Assembly (NCBI GenBank): GCA_037074615.1
Contig: CM073557.1
Span: 6,898,501-6,962,500, forward strand
DNA from: Leucaena leucocephala
Lineage: Eukaryota > Streptophyta > Magnoliopsida > Fabales > Fabaceae
DNA length: 64,000 nt
Direction of reading: 5' to 3'
Of the stretch, positions 12,379-24,999 are shown piece after piece (position 1 is the first letter of the stretch; each line of letters starts with the position of its first letter). The translations under genes and the position numbers were made by a program. The notes under the pieces were generated by a model. The model had not been told where the DNA came from. It was given only the letters and a program-made list of their open reading frames with translations, and did not search any database.

Positions 12379-12681
12379 GAATAAACTAATTTTTACCCAT
12401 AGTCCATGAGTTCAACTGGTAAAAAGATGAGACATACTATCATTTGGAGTGTGTTCGAATCTTGGGGAGTACCACTTTGTTGTGGTTCCAGTCACGGCGC
12501 TTGGGGAGACATCATAACTCTTGGATGCTTAAGTTTACGCCTGAGGATAATAGATAACTCGCCCTACCCGACATTGGTATCGCCTAAGAGGAAGAGAGAC
12601 TTTACCCTATTCTTGGATCGTGGGTGAGCCCAACCCCTTTCCAAAAATTTTTTTACAAAAAAAATGAATAAACTAATTTTT
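12379..12681 (+). mobile_element. Full-length SINE (family 1) with 16-bp target duplication
   Basis: The body 12395-12665 (271 bp) is flanked by a perfect 16-bp repeat, gaataaactaattttt, at 12379-12394 and 12666-12681. The head resembles a tRNA: an A-box-like region (gagttcaactggt, about 12407-12419) and a B-box-like GTTCGAATCTT (12453-12463), the expected RNA polymerase III internal promoter. The tail ends in a T-run and an A-run. A second full copy lies at 36690-36961. SINEs are copied by LINE enzymes, and the target duplications fit that mechanism. An apparent 73-aa frame inside is not a gene. Confidence 0.85.
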
Positions 12682-13529
12682 TATAACATATTAATTTAAG
12701 ATTTAAATTTCCTTTGGTAAAGATATACACATTTAATGCCTTTATACTACAAGTGATGTCTTATATTTAGGATCAAAGGGAGTATAATTGAATTACAATA
12801 TAAAAAAATACCAATATATAACTATAAAAAATAATATTTAAATAAAAAGGTGTTAATTTATAATTTAATAAAATATTCATGAGTAATATATATAATTCAA
12901 TGAAATAGAGTTACTAAAGTATAAATCTAATAGACTTCTATTTTATTTTTTTTTCTCTTTTTTAATTTAAAATGGCGTTTTCCCGAGCTTAATAAGGGAC
13001 AAAAATATACAAGCCAACCTGGTTGACCCGTCCAGACCGTCATGTTGATTAGGTTAATTTGGGTCACTTATTTTCTAATTCAGTTAATTTATTGAACTAA
13101 CCAAGTAACTGGTTTACCATATCACTCATCTATTTTTACCTAAAAAAGTAATATAACGGACGACTTTAAGAAAGCTCGCCCAAAAGGGTAACTAAAGAAT
13201 CAAGTTAAAAAAGAAAATAGAACTTTGTGTACCGAAAGCCATGCGCTTTTATTATGGCCTGCAATTTTTCTACCAAGTAATTCATATATTGGACGTCTCT
13301 TATTTTCTCACTCAAATCTTCTTTGATAGCGGAAATGGAAACTTCCATTAATGAACTTCCATTAATGACATCTATTGACACATTCACTACTACTTTTGAA
13401 AAAAGGCCTTTCACTTTTTGTTATATGCCCTTTTATCATCCAAAGGCATTATGTTTCATAGGTTTGTCTCTTGCTAGTCATGTTATAGAGAGATAACTTT
13501 ATTGTTTTTCTACCCAAATTCATTTTTAT
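12682..13529. other. Intergenic A+T-rich DNA
   Basis: No gene recognised. The end of a MITE-like sequence (ttatatttaggatcaaagggagta) falls near 12758-12783. The minus-strand frame at 13205-13414 shows no recognisable motif. Confidence 0.5.
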
Positions 13530-13857
13530 TGTTAAATGGGCGGTATTTAAGGGTCTAAATTTTATTTAAGAGTTAAGATTTAAGAATATTATTCTTGAGT
13601 CAGATGCTAAAAATATTGTAGACATGTTAACAAATTTAACAATATATTAATGCAGTTTATTAGTTATACAGATACAAAAGCTTATGAATCTATTTTGGGA
13701 GTTAAAAATATAATATATTTCTAAAGAATAAAATCAACTGACAGACGTTTTAGCGAAGGATGGTTTAAGGACTACAGAAATGCTATCTTCATGCCCTGTT
13801 CATTTAAGGGCTATTGTAGATAAAGAGTGTTTGGGATTTAATCCCCTTGTAGATTAA
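13530..13857 (+). pseudogene. RNase H-like fragment of a non-LTR retrotransposon
   Basis: Reading + with frame changes gives family-like blocks: KWAVFKGLNF, ILESDAKNIVDMLTN, NQLTDVLAKDGLRT, and CPVHLRAIVDKECLGFNP. ESDA (an active-site acidic position) and the NxxADxLAK-like block are hallmarks of the plant RVT_3/RNase H domain found at the end of L1-type LINEs and in related host proteins. Stops and frame breaks (about 13565, 13650, 13724) make it a relic. No reverse transcriptase was found next to it. It could instead derive from a domesticated RNase H-like gene. Confidence 0.6.
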
Positions 13858-15450
13858 TTATTCTAATTTAGGGCATACTAGCTCTCACTTTTGTACAAAA
13901 AAAAAAACTTTATTGATTTTCTAAATTTGATATTTTTAAACGTTTTCATTATACAGGTAATTTTTTCTTTTTTCCCTTCTATATATATCATGCGTGTTTA
14001 ATTTGGTGGGGATGGAGTTTTTTTTTTCCCTATATAAATAGAAAGGGGGATGAATAAAAAGAGTCAGTTGAACTCACATGCCTATGAAACATATTAATTA
14101 TATTCTTATGATTCTTACAAAACCATGTCAAAGTACTAAAAGGTGGACTGATTATTAAATCGATTAAGTCAATAATATAATTATTGTTGAATCAAGATCT
14201 TAACCTAATTACGATTACAATAATTTAATTAAGATATTAAAAATATTTATATATAACTTTTAAAAAGAGTAATATTTAAACAAAAACACATTATTTCACA
14301 AGCAAATTAAATATTCATATATAAATATATATAATTTAATAAAATAGAATTATTAAAATATAAATATAACTAATCATTTTTTTATTTAATTAAAATGACA
14401 TCATTTAATATTTAATAATGAGAGAAAAAGATATAAAATATAACTTGATTCCAACTAAGAGATTAATATATTAATTTATTGGTTAAGTTAATAAATTCAG
14501 ACTGAGTTTTAATACGATGATGCCACGTAATGTATGGGGAGAAGAGAAGAAGTTATTTGATGGTGAGAGTGAGACATAAAGTGAAAGGGAGAGGATAAAA
14601 TGGGAGGAAGAATCTTAGCCAAATATTTCGTGATTTTGTCCGCAACTCACATGACATGGAGTGACCCATTGAATCCAGAATTGAGATCACACTTTTATCA
14701 ACTCACATCACTAAACGCTGCAAAAATTCTGTTCACGTTTTTATATTTTATATAAAATACCAAAAAAATTAAACTTTTTTTTTATTATCCAGCTTATTCA
14801 CCAAAACTTTACCCTGCTACATTTATATCTGATCTGCATCGTGCACTTAGTTATGGTAAGCGAGTCTTTCAACGGGGATTTTCTGCATACGCTAAACCTC
14901 AAATTTAAGACAACACTTAACTGATATCGATCTGTTTATCACTCAAACTAACCTCCATTACTACCAAAAAAAATTAAACTACACATCTTAGAGGGAGTAG
15001 TTTTGATGAGTCCATTTAAGAAAAAAACAATTAGAGAAATGGGTTCATTATTTTTAAATATCTTTTTATTTTTTATTTTACATCTGTTTTAATTAAAATT
15101 TTATAATTGTATTTACCTGTTCCTTTTAAGTTGAACTCATTATAATTTTTTTTATTTCTCTTAATTTCTCTCATACCAAACATATCTTTATTATATAAGG
15201 AGGATTTACAAATCATTTACTTTGTTTATTTAATCTAGTATATCCTTAAATTTTCATATTTTTCAATAAATATTTTTTTTTATATTTAAATTTATATTCT
15301 TCTGTTTATAACCAGTTCAACAAATAGATGGTTGATATTTGATAATGGTTGACTTTTAAGACTTACATTGATGCATTCTGTTTAGATGAATGTGAAGCCT
15401 AGGCAAATAAAGAAAGAGATAAATATTTGTAAGTCTCATGCATCATGTGA

Positions 15451-15475
15451 TCTCTCTCTCTCTCTCTCTCTCTCT
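15451..15475. repeat. (TC)n microsatellite
   Basis: Twelve uninterrupted TC units followed by a short pyrimidine run. Confidence 0.95.
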
Positions 15476-15974
15476 TCATTTGTATTCTCTTAAAATTGGA
15501 CTTATTTGACTTTTACATGTACTTCATCTCATTCTCACCATCTGAGTTAATTCTATAGTGAATTAGGGATACAATCTTGCACGTTATTTGACAAGAATAA
15601 TTTCGTTTTCTTTCTCATTACGTAAATTACTCTTTTCCTTGGAAACATCACAAATTTCAAAAATAGAAGAAGGAAAAAAAAAAAAAACAAATGAAAGGGG
15701 AGGAACATGATAGATAAGAGTGTCCCTTCAACGGCTAATAACCACCATTAACGGCTTCATTAGGGAGCGAGTCTCAGGTAGTAATTCAATGACCCACAAA
15801 GTTTGACCCGTGTTTCCGCTCCAATTAATTACATTAACATGCCTGGATTCGTGTTTCTTCCGAAAGCGACTCTGAATCTGCCCTCATGTCTTCATACGGC
15901 CCTTTGTTGGCCCATTCTCTTTTTCTTAAAGAGGTATTCTAATTTAATTTTTTAGATATCTAAATTTATATATA

Positions 15975-16092
15975 ATAACTGATAGTTTATCCTACCTAAC
16001 ATTAATATCATTTAAGAAAAAGAGAAATTTTACTCTACTCTTGAATCATGAGGGAGTTCAACCTATTTCTAAAAATTTTTGTATCAAACAAA
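15975..16092 (+). mobile_element. 5'-truncated SINE family 1 copy
   Basis: Matches the 3' half of the SINE at 12395: 'gatagtttatcctacctaacattaatatc', 'agaaattttactctactcttgaatcatgaggg', 'ttcaacctatttctaaaaatttttgta', then an A-rich tail. The tRNA-like head is missing. Confidence 0.6.
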
Positions 16093-16511
16093 GATATAAC
16101 TATTTGATTAAATTAAATTTAAGTATTATCAAGTTTAAATGAAAATAATTTTCTTAAAAATATTTTCTACATTCACTCGAACTTAAACTTAAGATTTTAT
16201 ATTTAAAATGTCAAAATTCTTTCCATTTAGAATGACACCTATTGGTGTGCATATATTCCCTCCGTTCCTTTTAATAATATACAATTAATTGAATTGTATC
16301 GTTTGCTTGCAGCCTAATCAACACTACATCATGGTTCAAAAAATTGGACCAGACTGGTTGGTTCAAACCAAAAACTAGTGAACCAGCCATTTTGTTCGGT
16401 CTGGTTTGCCACTTGAACTGGGGTAAAAGCTACTCATGCGAATTGGCATAACCTGATGCAACCGGGTAACCCACTAGGTTGGTGGGTTACCTGAGTTATT
16501 TTTCTTTTATT

Positions 16512-16635
16512 TTTTTTGTTATAATAATTTTTAGAAAGGGGTTAAGTTTACCCATGATTTAAAAGAATCTTCTTTTTTCCTAGACGATATTAATATTAGG
16601 TAGGGCGGGCTATCTATTACTGTACTTGAGTTATT
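16512..16635 (-). mobile_element. 5'-truncated SINE family 1 copy (minus)
   Basis: Reverse-strand counterpart of the same 3' half: on + it reads 'aatttttagaaaggggttaag', 'cccatgatttaaaa', then 'gatattaatattaggtagggcgggctatctatta'. It keeps the 'gggcgggc' seen as 'gccctgcc/gccctaccc' in the two full copies. Confidence 0.6.
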
Positions 16636-17299
16636 TTCTTAAAATCGAAAAGGGGTAAAACTACCTCTTTTTACTCCTTTTTTAAAAAATAAATTGAAGG
16701 AAAGAAAGTAGAAAATGGTAAACCTGATATATAAGGTTAATTAGGCTATTATTTTTTAACTCTTAACTCTTAATTCTTTTAAGTGTTTTTTACCATCTAA
16801 TTCTTAGTTTGTACTATCATTAACTTTTTAGCTATTATTTTGAATCATGGTTGATTAGTCCTTAATTCACTAAGGAATAAGCATTAGGGGTAATGGGTAG
16901 AAGATATTTTTTTATGGAAAAAAGACAATTATGTAAATGTATTTCAATTCTTTTATTTCATTAAATAACCTTATAAAAATTTAAATGAAATTTCCCTAAT
17001 TTAAAAATACTTAGCTGAAATTGGGTCACCCAAGGAACTTAAGCAAAATTATCCGAATTCATAATTTATCACTTATGAATAAAAGGCACACGTGGGAATT
17101 TGACTATCTTTTTTTATGCCCATCTCCACGTCACGTTGCATTTTATAAAGTCAAAAATATATCTAAATTGTTGTAATATTCAAATAATTTTGAATCACCT
17201 TGATTATCAAATCTCTACCATCTACAAAAATTATTTAATTATTATATCATTGGATGAGTTGCATTAGATAATTCATATTACAGTGTTTATCTATATATA

Positions 17300-17505
17300 T
17301 ATATATCCTATAAACAAATGTCGATTTAGTTAATAATAAATTATCTCATAATCTATAAAGTAGTGAGTTCAAATTTCCATTGCTGATGTGGGAACCTTGT
17401 TGATAGATAACATGTAAATATCTATAAATATTATTTGAATTTAGAGATATAGCATATCTCTAATGAGCCCCAGGACTTATATAAAAAAAATATGTATATA
17501 TCCTA
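17300..17505 (+). mobile_element. SINE-like retroposon, family 2 copy
   Basis: The body is about 17311-17494, flanked by tatatatccta at 17300-17310 and 17495-17505 (low-complexity, so weaker evidence). It shares with 42836-43053 a B-box-like 'gtgagttcaaatttcc', then 'gatgtgggaacctt', 'ctataaatattatttgaatttagagatat', and a terminal A-run. Confidence 0.45.
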
Positions 17506-20084
17506 ATGCTCTATGGGGTCCTCTCATAAAAATACATAACCGTCTTGAACGTGCATGATGTCATTTTTGGCACAAGTTGACATACACGTAACGTAATCTT
17601 AAATTATCTCCATGTGTGTGTGTTTTTTTAATATTTAATAAGCTTAATAACTAAATTAAGTTAATATTAATAACCTTTCCCATTTTTTGTGAAAAATAAT
17701 GGAGTGTAGTTCATGCATTTATATGGACGCTAAGATATGCTATATCGTTTACAACGTCGTATTATATTCCATCATGTCCAGAATCTGAATACGTACCAAG
17801 TTGCAGGTATCGTTGTTACATCTATTGAGCAAAATTTCAATCAAAATCTTATAATTCTAGAATAATTTTCTTAAAATCTAAATAAGACATATACACCCTC
17901 CAATTGGTCGTCATAATTAGTAAGACACTTTCATTGTCTTTAGTATAGGAGTTTTTGCTAATGCTAATTTTTAAATATCTTTTTCTCTAGTGGTCTTTAA
18001 CTAATTCAACATTAATTATTCTAACTAACTAAACAATCTTATCTGATGAATGAACTTCTTAAAATAATTTGATTTATCCATAAAACTGTTGGATAAAATG
18101 TAATGCTTTGCAGTATAGTAAGCAATGTTAAGATATTGACCTAGTAACAACATTACACATACATATATTAATGAATTCAATTAAAATTAGTTAACGTTTT
18201 TACAATTTTGAAATTATTCACCAAGTGGTTCATTAATTAGAGGAGGGTGTTTAGTTAATTAAGAAATATCAAAGCAACATATATTTAGATAAATAGTCTT
18301 ATATCAAGGATGGAGAATAGTGTTATGAAACATGTAATTAAATCAGTGTAATGTTAAATTTTTACAGCTTATCATGTAATTAAGTTAACAGAGGGTTAAA
18401 TTAAATAACTTTCTTAAAAATAATGCGAGCGCAATATTATTTTAAAATGTAAAAATAAAATAAGAAAATGTATGTGTATGAGAATGTGTCCATATATGTT
18501 TGCCTTACATATTTAGTTGCATGCTGCATTCGGTCTTAAATGTGGAGATAGTAGATAATTGAGAAGTTTATTTTATTTTAGTTATACATATAATATTTTA
18601 ATATCTATTTTTATATTTATTATTTTTCTCAAATAACCCCTAGTTTCCAAGATACTACTAATTTAACTATATATACATATATAAATTAGTCATCTAATTT
18701 GTATATTTAAAATTAAAAGGAGATAAACAGAACTAGCACTATAATTTTGAGTCACTTAACAATTATAATGTGACCATGAATTCAATATATTCATGCATTA
18801 TTTTCAAAGTGAACTATTTTGTGGATTTTATTATTAATTAATATAAAATTTAATTGGCTAATTCATACTAAAGATTAACAAAATTAGTTAAATTAGTTAT
18901 TTTTTATTATTATGTATATATTATATATCACTTTGAAACTTTATCTAAAATACCCCTTTTAAATAAGGATATTAAATGTAGAAGAAAAGAAAGTAAGAAC
19001 TAACATGAATTGATCTAAGTAAAAAAGGCTTTAGTCGTTTAAACATGAAATTTTAAATTTAAATATATATAAATATAGAAAATATCTTTGAAGAAGTTAT
19101 TCTTAATTAGACATGATAATGCTCAAACTTAACTAAGATGTTATATATTTAAAACCAAACCACATCTATCAACTAATAGCTACATTTAGAAGGGAGCGAG
19201 TGACAGACTTCAATAAACCATCCCTATTATACAATTCAAAAAAAAAAAAAAAGATAAGAGTTCAAAATATATATAAACACACACATACACCTACAACATA
19301 CAAGATAAATTATGAACGGTGGAGGAGAAAGAAGCAGTGAACAAGAAGTGACATTTGACATGCAAGTTCAATAATAGGCAAAGACAACTAATTAATAACC
19401 CGTGAATCATCAAAATTCAATTGGATTTTTAATCATTTTAATCTATTCAGTTAGAATGTGGGTACTCAGTTGTAATAATTTCAACAACACAATTTTGTCA
19501 TTTTAATTTGGCTTCCTCTTTCTTTGCTACAATTTAAAGAAGTGGCTGAGGAAGATATTAGAAAGGGTAAATGTGTATTTTTATCTTAAAAGTTTACACG
19601 TTAGAATTTTGTTATTCTCGATTTTTTTTATTCAATGTCTCCCTACAAATTTTTAATCGTAATAATTTTATCTAAACTATTATCTAAGTTAAGTTAGACT
19701 ATTACTTGACCAAATATATTGAGTTATCAGTTCACATGTTATCCATATTATTTTTGTCTTGAGTTAGGAGCAAATTAGTCTTGAAAATTTTCATCTTAGA
19801 GCACTGGATATCTAAAAGTTTATAAATCGCAAATTTCACCCTATATGTTGTCTAAGTTAAATTTAAATATTAATTGATTAAATTTGATGATTTAATAGGT
19901 CCACGCGTCATGTATTTTATTTTTTAAGATACATTTATAAATAAAGAAAAAAATTAACAAAAATGCATCTTATCTTTATGATTTGAGAAATTAAAATAGG
20001 TGAAAAAATTCAAAGAGGTGAAAAACTCAAGCCATTAAATAATTATCACACATTGAGAGATTAACTATCAAACACAACACTATT

Positions 20085-21712
20085 ATGGCTCTCACTTCCC
20101 AACTTGTTCATCACTTGCTCTCTCTCTCGCTTTTCTTCGCCATTTTTCTGGTCACTCCTTCTTCTTGTTTCGTCCCCAGAAAGCTCCTTAATTCCTCTTC
20201 TTCTTACACCCCTTCTGGTTCTGACTGGTCTCCAGCCGAGGCCACTTGGTACGGAAGCCCCACCGGCTCAGGAAGTGGTGGTACGTAACCAAACGTAATC
20301 TTCTCCATATTATGTTGCATTTTGGTTTAGAACTAAGAATAATCCTGTTGAATGACATGAGAAAATGTATAGTAACTATATATGGTTTCGAATAAAACAG
20401 AGTCTGAGGAATTATGAATTATGACTTATGAATTTGTGTAGGGGGGGGGGGCATGTGGATATACTAGTGCTGTGGAGCAACCTCCATTTTCGTCGATGAT
20501 ATCAGCAGGAGGGCCTACTTTGTATGAATCAGGGAAAGGCTGTGGAGCTTGTTATGAGGTGCAATCTAATAAATACTGTTTCTGATTTTCCTTGAATAAC
20601 GTATAGTATACGCGCGTTAATATTTTTGGTCAATATCATTGATTAGTGTCGTGGTTCTGAGTATTCAGGTGAAGTGCACTGAGAATTCTGTGTGCTCCGG
20701 CAAGCCGGTAGAGGTGGTGATCACCGACGAGTGCCCCGGCTGCGGCTCCGCCGAAAAAGTTCACTTCGATTTGAGCGGCACGGCCTTCGGCTCCATGGCT
20801 GTTTCAGGTCAGGCTCAGAAACTACGCGATGCTGGCATGTTGCAGATTCAACACAGAAGGTAACTGCAATTTCATACACACACATATAGACATACACATT
20901 CTTTATTTGGCAACTGATTTAACTAACAACCAAAAATATTAATATTATATTATTTGTATATTTTTATCTTTATTTTTCTGAAAAATGATTTTTTTTATAA
21001 TTAGAAGGGTTGTCAATAATGGGTTAATAGGATCAATCTATGGAGCTCCCCCAATTTTCATATCATTGCCAAAAATGGGACATTTATTTGTCTCTGTGTG
21101 TGTGTGTATATATTCACAAAAACAAAATCTTATTTTTAGATTTTAATCAAATGTGACAATAATAATTACCTGAACTCGGCTTTAACGTTACGTTGATCAA
21201 AGTTCTGTGCTCAATTTAAGGGTCAACAACGAAAGAATAATTTAGAAAACTCCAACGAATTAAAACTCAGGGTTACTTTGACCAATGCAATGAGAAATTA
21301 TTAAGCAAAAATAACATGAAATTGAAATTATGCGACAGCAGTATTTAATTTTCAACACTTGAAATTGAAATTTTGCAGAGTGATATGCAACTATCGTGGC
21401 ACCTCATTAGCGTTCCACGTGGACTCAGGCTCGAACGAGAACTACTTCGCATGTTTGATAGAGTACGAGGACGGTGACGGAGATATGGCCATGGTGGAAC
21501 TGAAGGAGGCTCTGGATTCTGCCACGTGGACTCCGATGCAACAGTCGTGGGGCGCCGTCTGGAAGATCAACACCGGAGCGCCGCTGAAAGCCCCCTTCTC
21601 CCTCCGCCTCACCTCCGTCGAGTTGGGCCGCACTCTGGTCGCTAATAATATCATCCCCGCTGGTTGGACCCCCGGCCAGACTTACCAATCACCGGTCAAT
21701 TTTCAGACCTAG
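20085..21712 (+). CDS. EXPB2: Beta-expansin, EXPB2-like; exon 2 frameshifted at a poly-G run
   Basis: Four exons: 20085-20280, 20442-20558, 20669-20859 and 21379-21712, all with GT-AG introns. Beta-expansins are secreted wall proteins that loosen the wall without hydrolysing it. A hydrophobic signal peptide (about residues 1-28) is followed by TWYGSP, GACGYTSA, CGACYEVKC, ITDECPGC and HFDLSG of the six-stranded barrel domain. HFD is about residues 136-138 if the frame is corrected. A CBM63 domain follows, with Trp218, Trp225 and Trp229. Intended length is about 278 aa, normal for the family. Oddity: exon 1 ends in phase 1, and the only usable acceptor (AG at 20440-20441) opens into a G run that is one base too long (11 G in all). 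The frame then meets TAG at 20464-20466. No alternative canonical donor or acceptor restores it. The rest of the gene is clean, so a homopolymer sequencing error is likely, but a null allele is possible. Confidence 0.92.
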
Positions 21713-22443
21713 CTAAAACTAATGATCAATAATCAATAAGAAAATATAATCAAAATATGAAGAAAGTAGTGTGATATTATTAAGAAATGAGAGCGGGAAT
21801 ATTCTTTCATTTCCATTGTCCACTATTTTTCTTATTTTATTGTCGTCTCTTGCATCTGAAGTAAGATGATGTCGGTGGTGTTTTGTGAGGGTTTAATTTG
21901 GAGTCCTATAGCATTTAGCTAGCTAGTTGGGAACCCTATGGATCCTGATGATGATGAAGGTGATCATGAAGTTCTGGTACTATCATATTAGTATGTACTG
22001 GGCTTTAATCGAATTGTCTTCTAGTGTACAATTATATATTAATGAAGTGTATTAATTGTTGATTATTAATATGATTATCTGTTGATTTCCGTTTTTATTT
22101 CTTTGGAAAATTGTGCTTGTTTTTAGCCAAAGCAAAATTGTGGTTAAAAACATATGAATATATGTTGTAATAAATATAGAGAAAATCCCACTTGAATAGA
22201 TAAACCCCTCAAGTTCTTAAATAAATTTTAGGTACCTTTCAATAATAAATTTTGTAGAGAGATTTTTCAGCAATTTTTCCTTAATAAAACAAGGAAGTAG
22301 ATAAAAAGTATTGAATTCATAGCTTAATTATATAAAACTCCCAGAAACTTTTAATCATATACAAATAACCCCTCAACTTTTAAAACTTAATAACGAAGCC
22401 ACTTAAACTTTTAACTCTGTATAGATAAACCCCAACCGTTCAA

Positions 22444-22496
<53 letters not shown>
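22444..22496. repeat. Compound (GT)n(TA)n microsatellite
   Basis: GT repeats (22444-22460) pass directly into TA repeats (22461-22496). Confidence 0.95.
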
Positions 22497-22506
<10 letters not shown>

Positions 22507-23180
22507 GAACAAAAATACTAGTATAAGAGTTACCTACATAAATGTAAGATTTAAAAGGTTTTCATTATAAAGTTTCAAAACTTAAGAATATATATACGTA
22601 ACATAAATTTCAGGGGAATATATGTATAATTTTACCTAAATTCATATATAAACCTTTTGTCAAATTATAACTTGGAGAGTAGAGATTATTTAGGGAAATT
22701 TATCCAATTAGATTCCCCTAATTATTAATTACCATATTAAGAACAAGGAGGCGGGAAATTAAAGTCATACCAGTACCAATACTTTTTTTTCAAAGTTGGA
22801 GATATTGAAAAACCAAATTAATGAAGTGATATTGAAAATTTTGAGTTTAACATGTGTGGTGTGACGCACATAAAAACGACTTTGAATGATTAAATTTAAA
22901 GTGACCTTGAGATTTCATGTGGCTGAATTATTTAAGTACTTTAATGATATGATTTAGATGTATGCTCATCTCTGAAAATGAAATGATCATGTGGGATTAG
23001 GGCCCATTAATATTTTCTGTTAGATATTCACAGTCTAAACGACAAAAACTTGAATAAGTTTGATTGACATATGTCAATTTTTTTCATGACATTAAATATA
23101 ATTGGAGGTTTTACGTACCTTAATTTTTTATTTGATAAAGATATACGTTATTTAATTAATATAATTAATTTGGCAGGATG

Positions 23181-23186
<6 letters not shown>

Positions 23187-23216
<30 letters not shown>
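23187..23216. repeat. (GT)n microsatellite
   Basis: About fifteen consecutive GT units. Confidence 0.95.
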
Positions 23217-23217
<1 letters not shown>

Positions 23218-24999
23218 GAGAAGTTGGACTTCATTTCCATTGGCACTTGATAGAACAAATGAGAAAAGATAATCATTGTAGTAAGCTAAACTAATTTGAT
23301 TAATTTTGATAGGTAAAATAGTATAAAAAAATGCTATTTCCCAGTAGTATATAGTATCTCCATATTTAGAATGTTAGATATATTATAAATAAAATTATAA
23401 TGTTGATGAAAGAACTAGAAACATAGCATCAGGTACTGGATGCACACCATAGATAAGATTATGATGTTGCATGCTATTAGGAAATAACATAAGGATGATG
23501 TATCTTATTTTACCCAATTTTGATTAATGTTCAAATTTGTGCCTCTCAATTTTATAATTTCTAGAAATTACTACCTTTTTATTTAAAATAAGAGTTAGTT
23601 GATTCTTTTGATTAGATTAAGAAAATCAAATAAATCAATTAATTATGATCAAATCCAACCTCTCAAGATAAATTTATATTATATGCTTCTCAATCTACCT
23701 AAGTTAGTTAACTAATTTTTTTATTAATTATAATTAACTAATTCATTTGACTTCCTTACTCTATAAAAAAAAATTAACTAACACTTATATTAAAAAAACA
23801 GATATAGTTTAGTCTATAAGTATTTATGAATTTCTTAGTTTTAGATGGGAGGGGTTATATGCTAAGTATGAACCGTGGCTTGCCAAGGATATATATATAT
23901 ATATATATTAATTCCAGTTTAGAGGGTGATTTACATATAATCTAAATTTTAAGAAATTATTAACACAAGAATTAAAATTTAGGGGCTCATGGTTACTAAC
24001 ATATGATAATATGTTAGTAAAATAGTTTCTGGTAAAAAAATATGTTAGTAAAATGATAGGAAAACTAATTATATATAGTGGGTTGTTTTTTTTATAATAA
24101 GATAAAATGATATTAATAAAGTAGGAATATTAGAAAGTACCATTTATAACATAACAAAAAGAAAATTTAACTACATCATAGAACAAATGATAGGGAGCCG
24201 TGAATAGAGAGACTTGAGAGAAAACTTAAGTAGGAAATTCACATCACACCAAATTAAATAACATCTTTGTTAGTAGGAAGAGGGAGGTTGGTCTTCTTTT
24301 GTTGATGCAAATCCTTTTCAATGAATCATTCCCAGAAAGCAAGAGATCTTTCCTTAAGAATAATCAATAAAGAGTTGCGTGAAAATATAGAAGAATAAAG
24401 GAGATTGAGCATCGAGTAAGTTTTTCCAATAAAAGTGCCTAAATAGAAGACCATTGTGACATAACAAAATGTGGCTGATTGTAGCTCGATTTTGGCAAAA
24501 CTTATGTTGAACCATTGTCCATACTTGGAAATTTGAGCACAAGTGTGACATGACATACACTACAAAAAAGAAAGTATTTTATATAAGTTTTTTTTTTTGT
24601 AGCAGTTTTTAGCGCTGCAATGTCATTTTGTAGTAGTTTATCAAATTGTTGTAAATTTAGGCGCTACAAACGCTGTTGTAACGGTTCAAAAAAAATTGCT
24701 ACTCATGATAGTAAAAAAGCTACAATCATTTGTAGCGCTTGTATGGATTTAGTAGCAGGCACACACATAGCTACAAATGTACTAATAAAAATAAGGTAAA
24801 ATTTTTTTGTTATGATTATAAAACCACTACAAAGCCGTTGATTGTTACGATTATAAAACCACTACAAAAAAATCACCATGGCGCCAAACTTTGTAGGGGT
24901 TATATCTGCTACAAATATAACATATTTGATAGAAAAAAAATTAAAAAAATCCATTTGTTTAATGATAATGGTAATTATATATATAAATATATTAATTTT

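Larger units (their letters stand above)
13858..20084. other. Long intergenic region upstream of the expansin
   Basis: No gene is supported in about 6.2 kb. Contents are two SINE family 1 fragments (15975-16092 on +, 16512-16635 on -), a SINE-like family 2 copy (17311-17494), a TC microsatellite (15451-15475), and a degraded 'ctccgttccttttaataata' MITE end near 16259. The A+T-rich remainder has no recognisable structure. The 19.25-20.08-kb part would include the expansin promoter, but I see no unambiguous TATA box. Confidence 0.55.
21713..24554. other. Intergenic region between the expansin and a CACTA element
   Basis: The first 300-400 bases are the presumed expansin 3' UTR. No gene follows. 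There are GT/TA microsatellites (22444-22496, 23187-23216) and an AT run near 23890-23908. The minus-strand frames at 24326-24560 show no convincing domain. They were considered as a LINE remnant but not accepted. Confidence 0.6.

Noticed and set aside
12406..12627. 73-aa open frame
   Set aside because: It lies entirely inside a SINE with clear target duplications.
24326..24560. Possible LINE reverse-transcriptase fragment on the minus strand
   Set aside because: A weak resemblance to L1 sequence around YLG, but the order of domains relative to the zf-RVT relic at 31 kb would be wrong and no catalytic motif is present.
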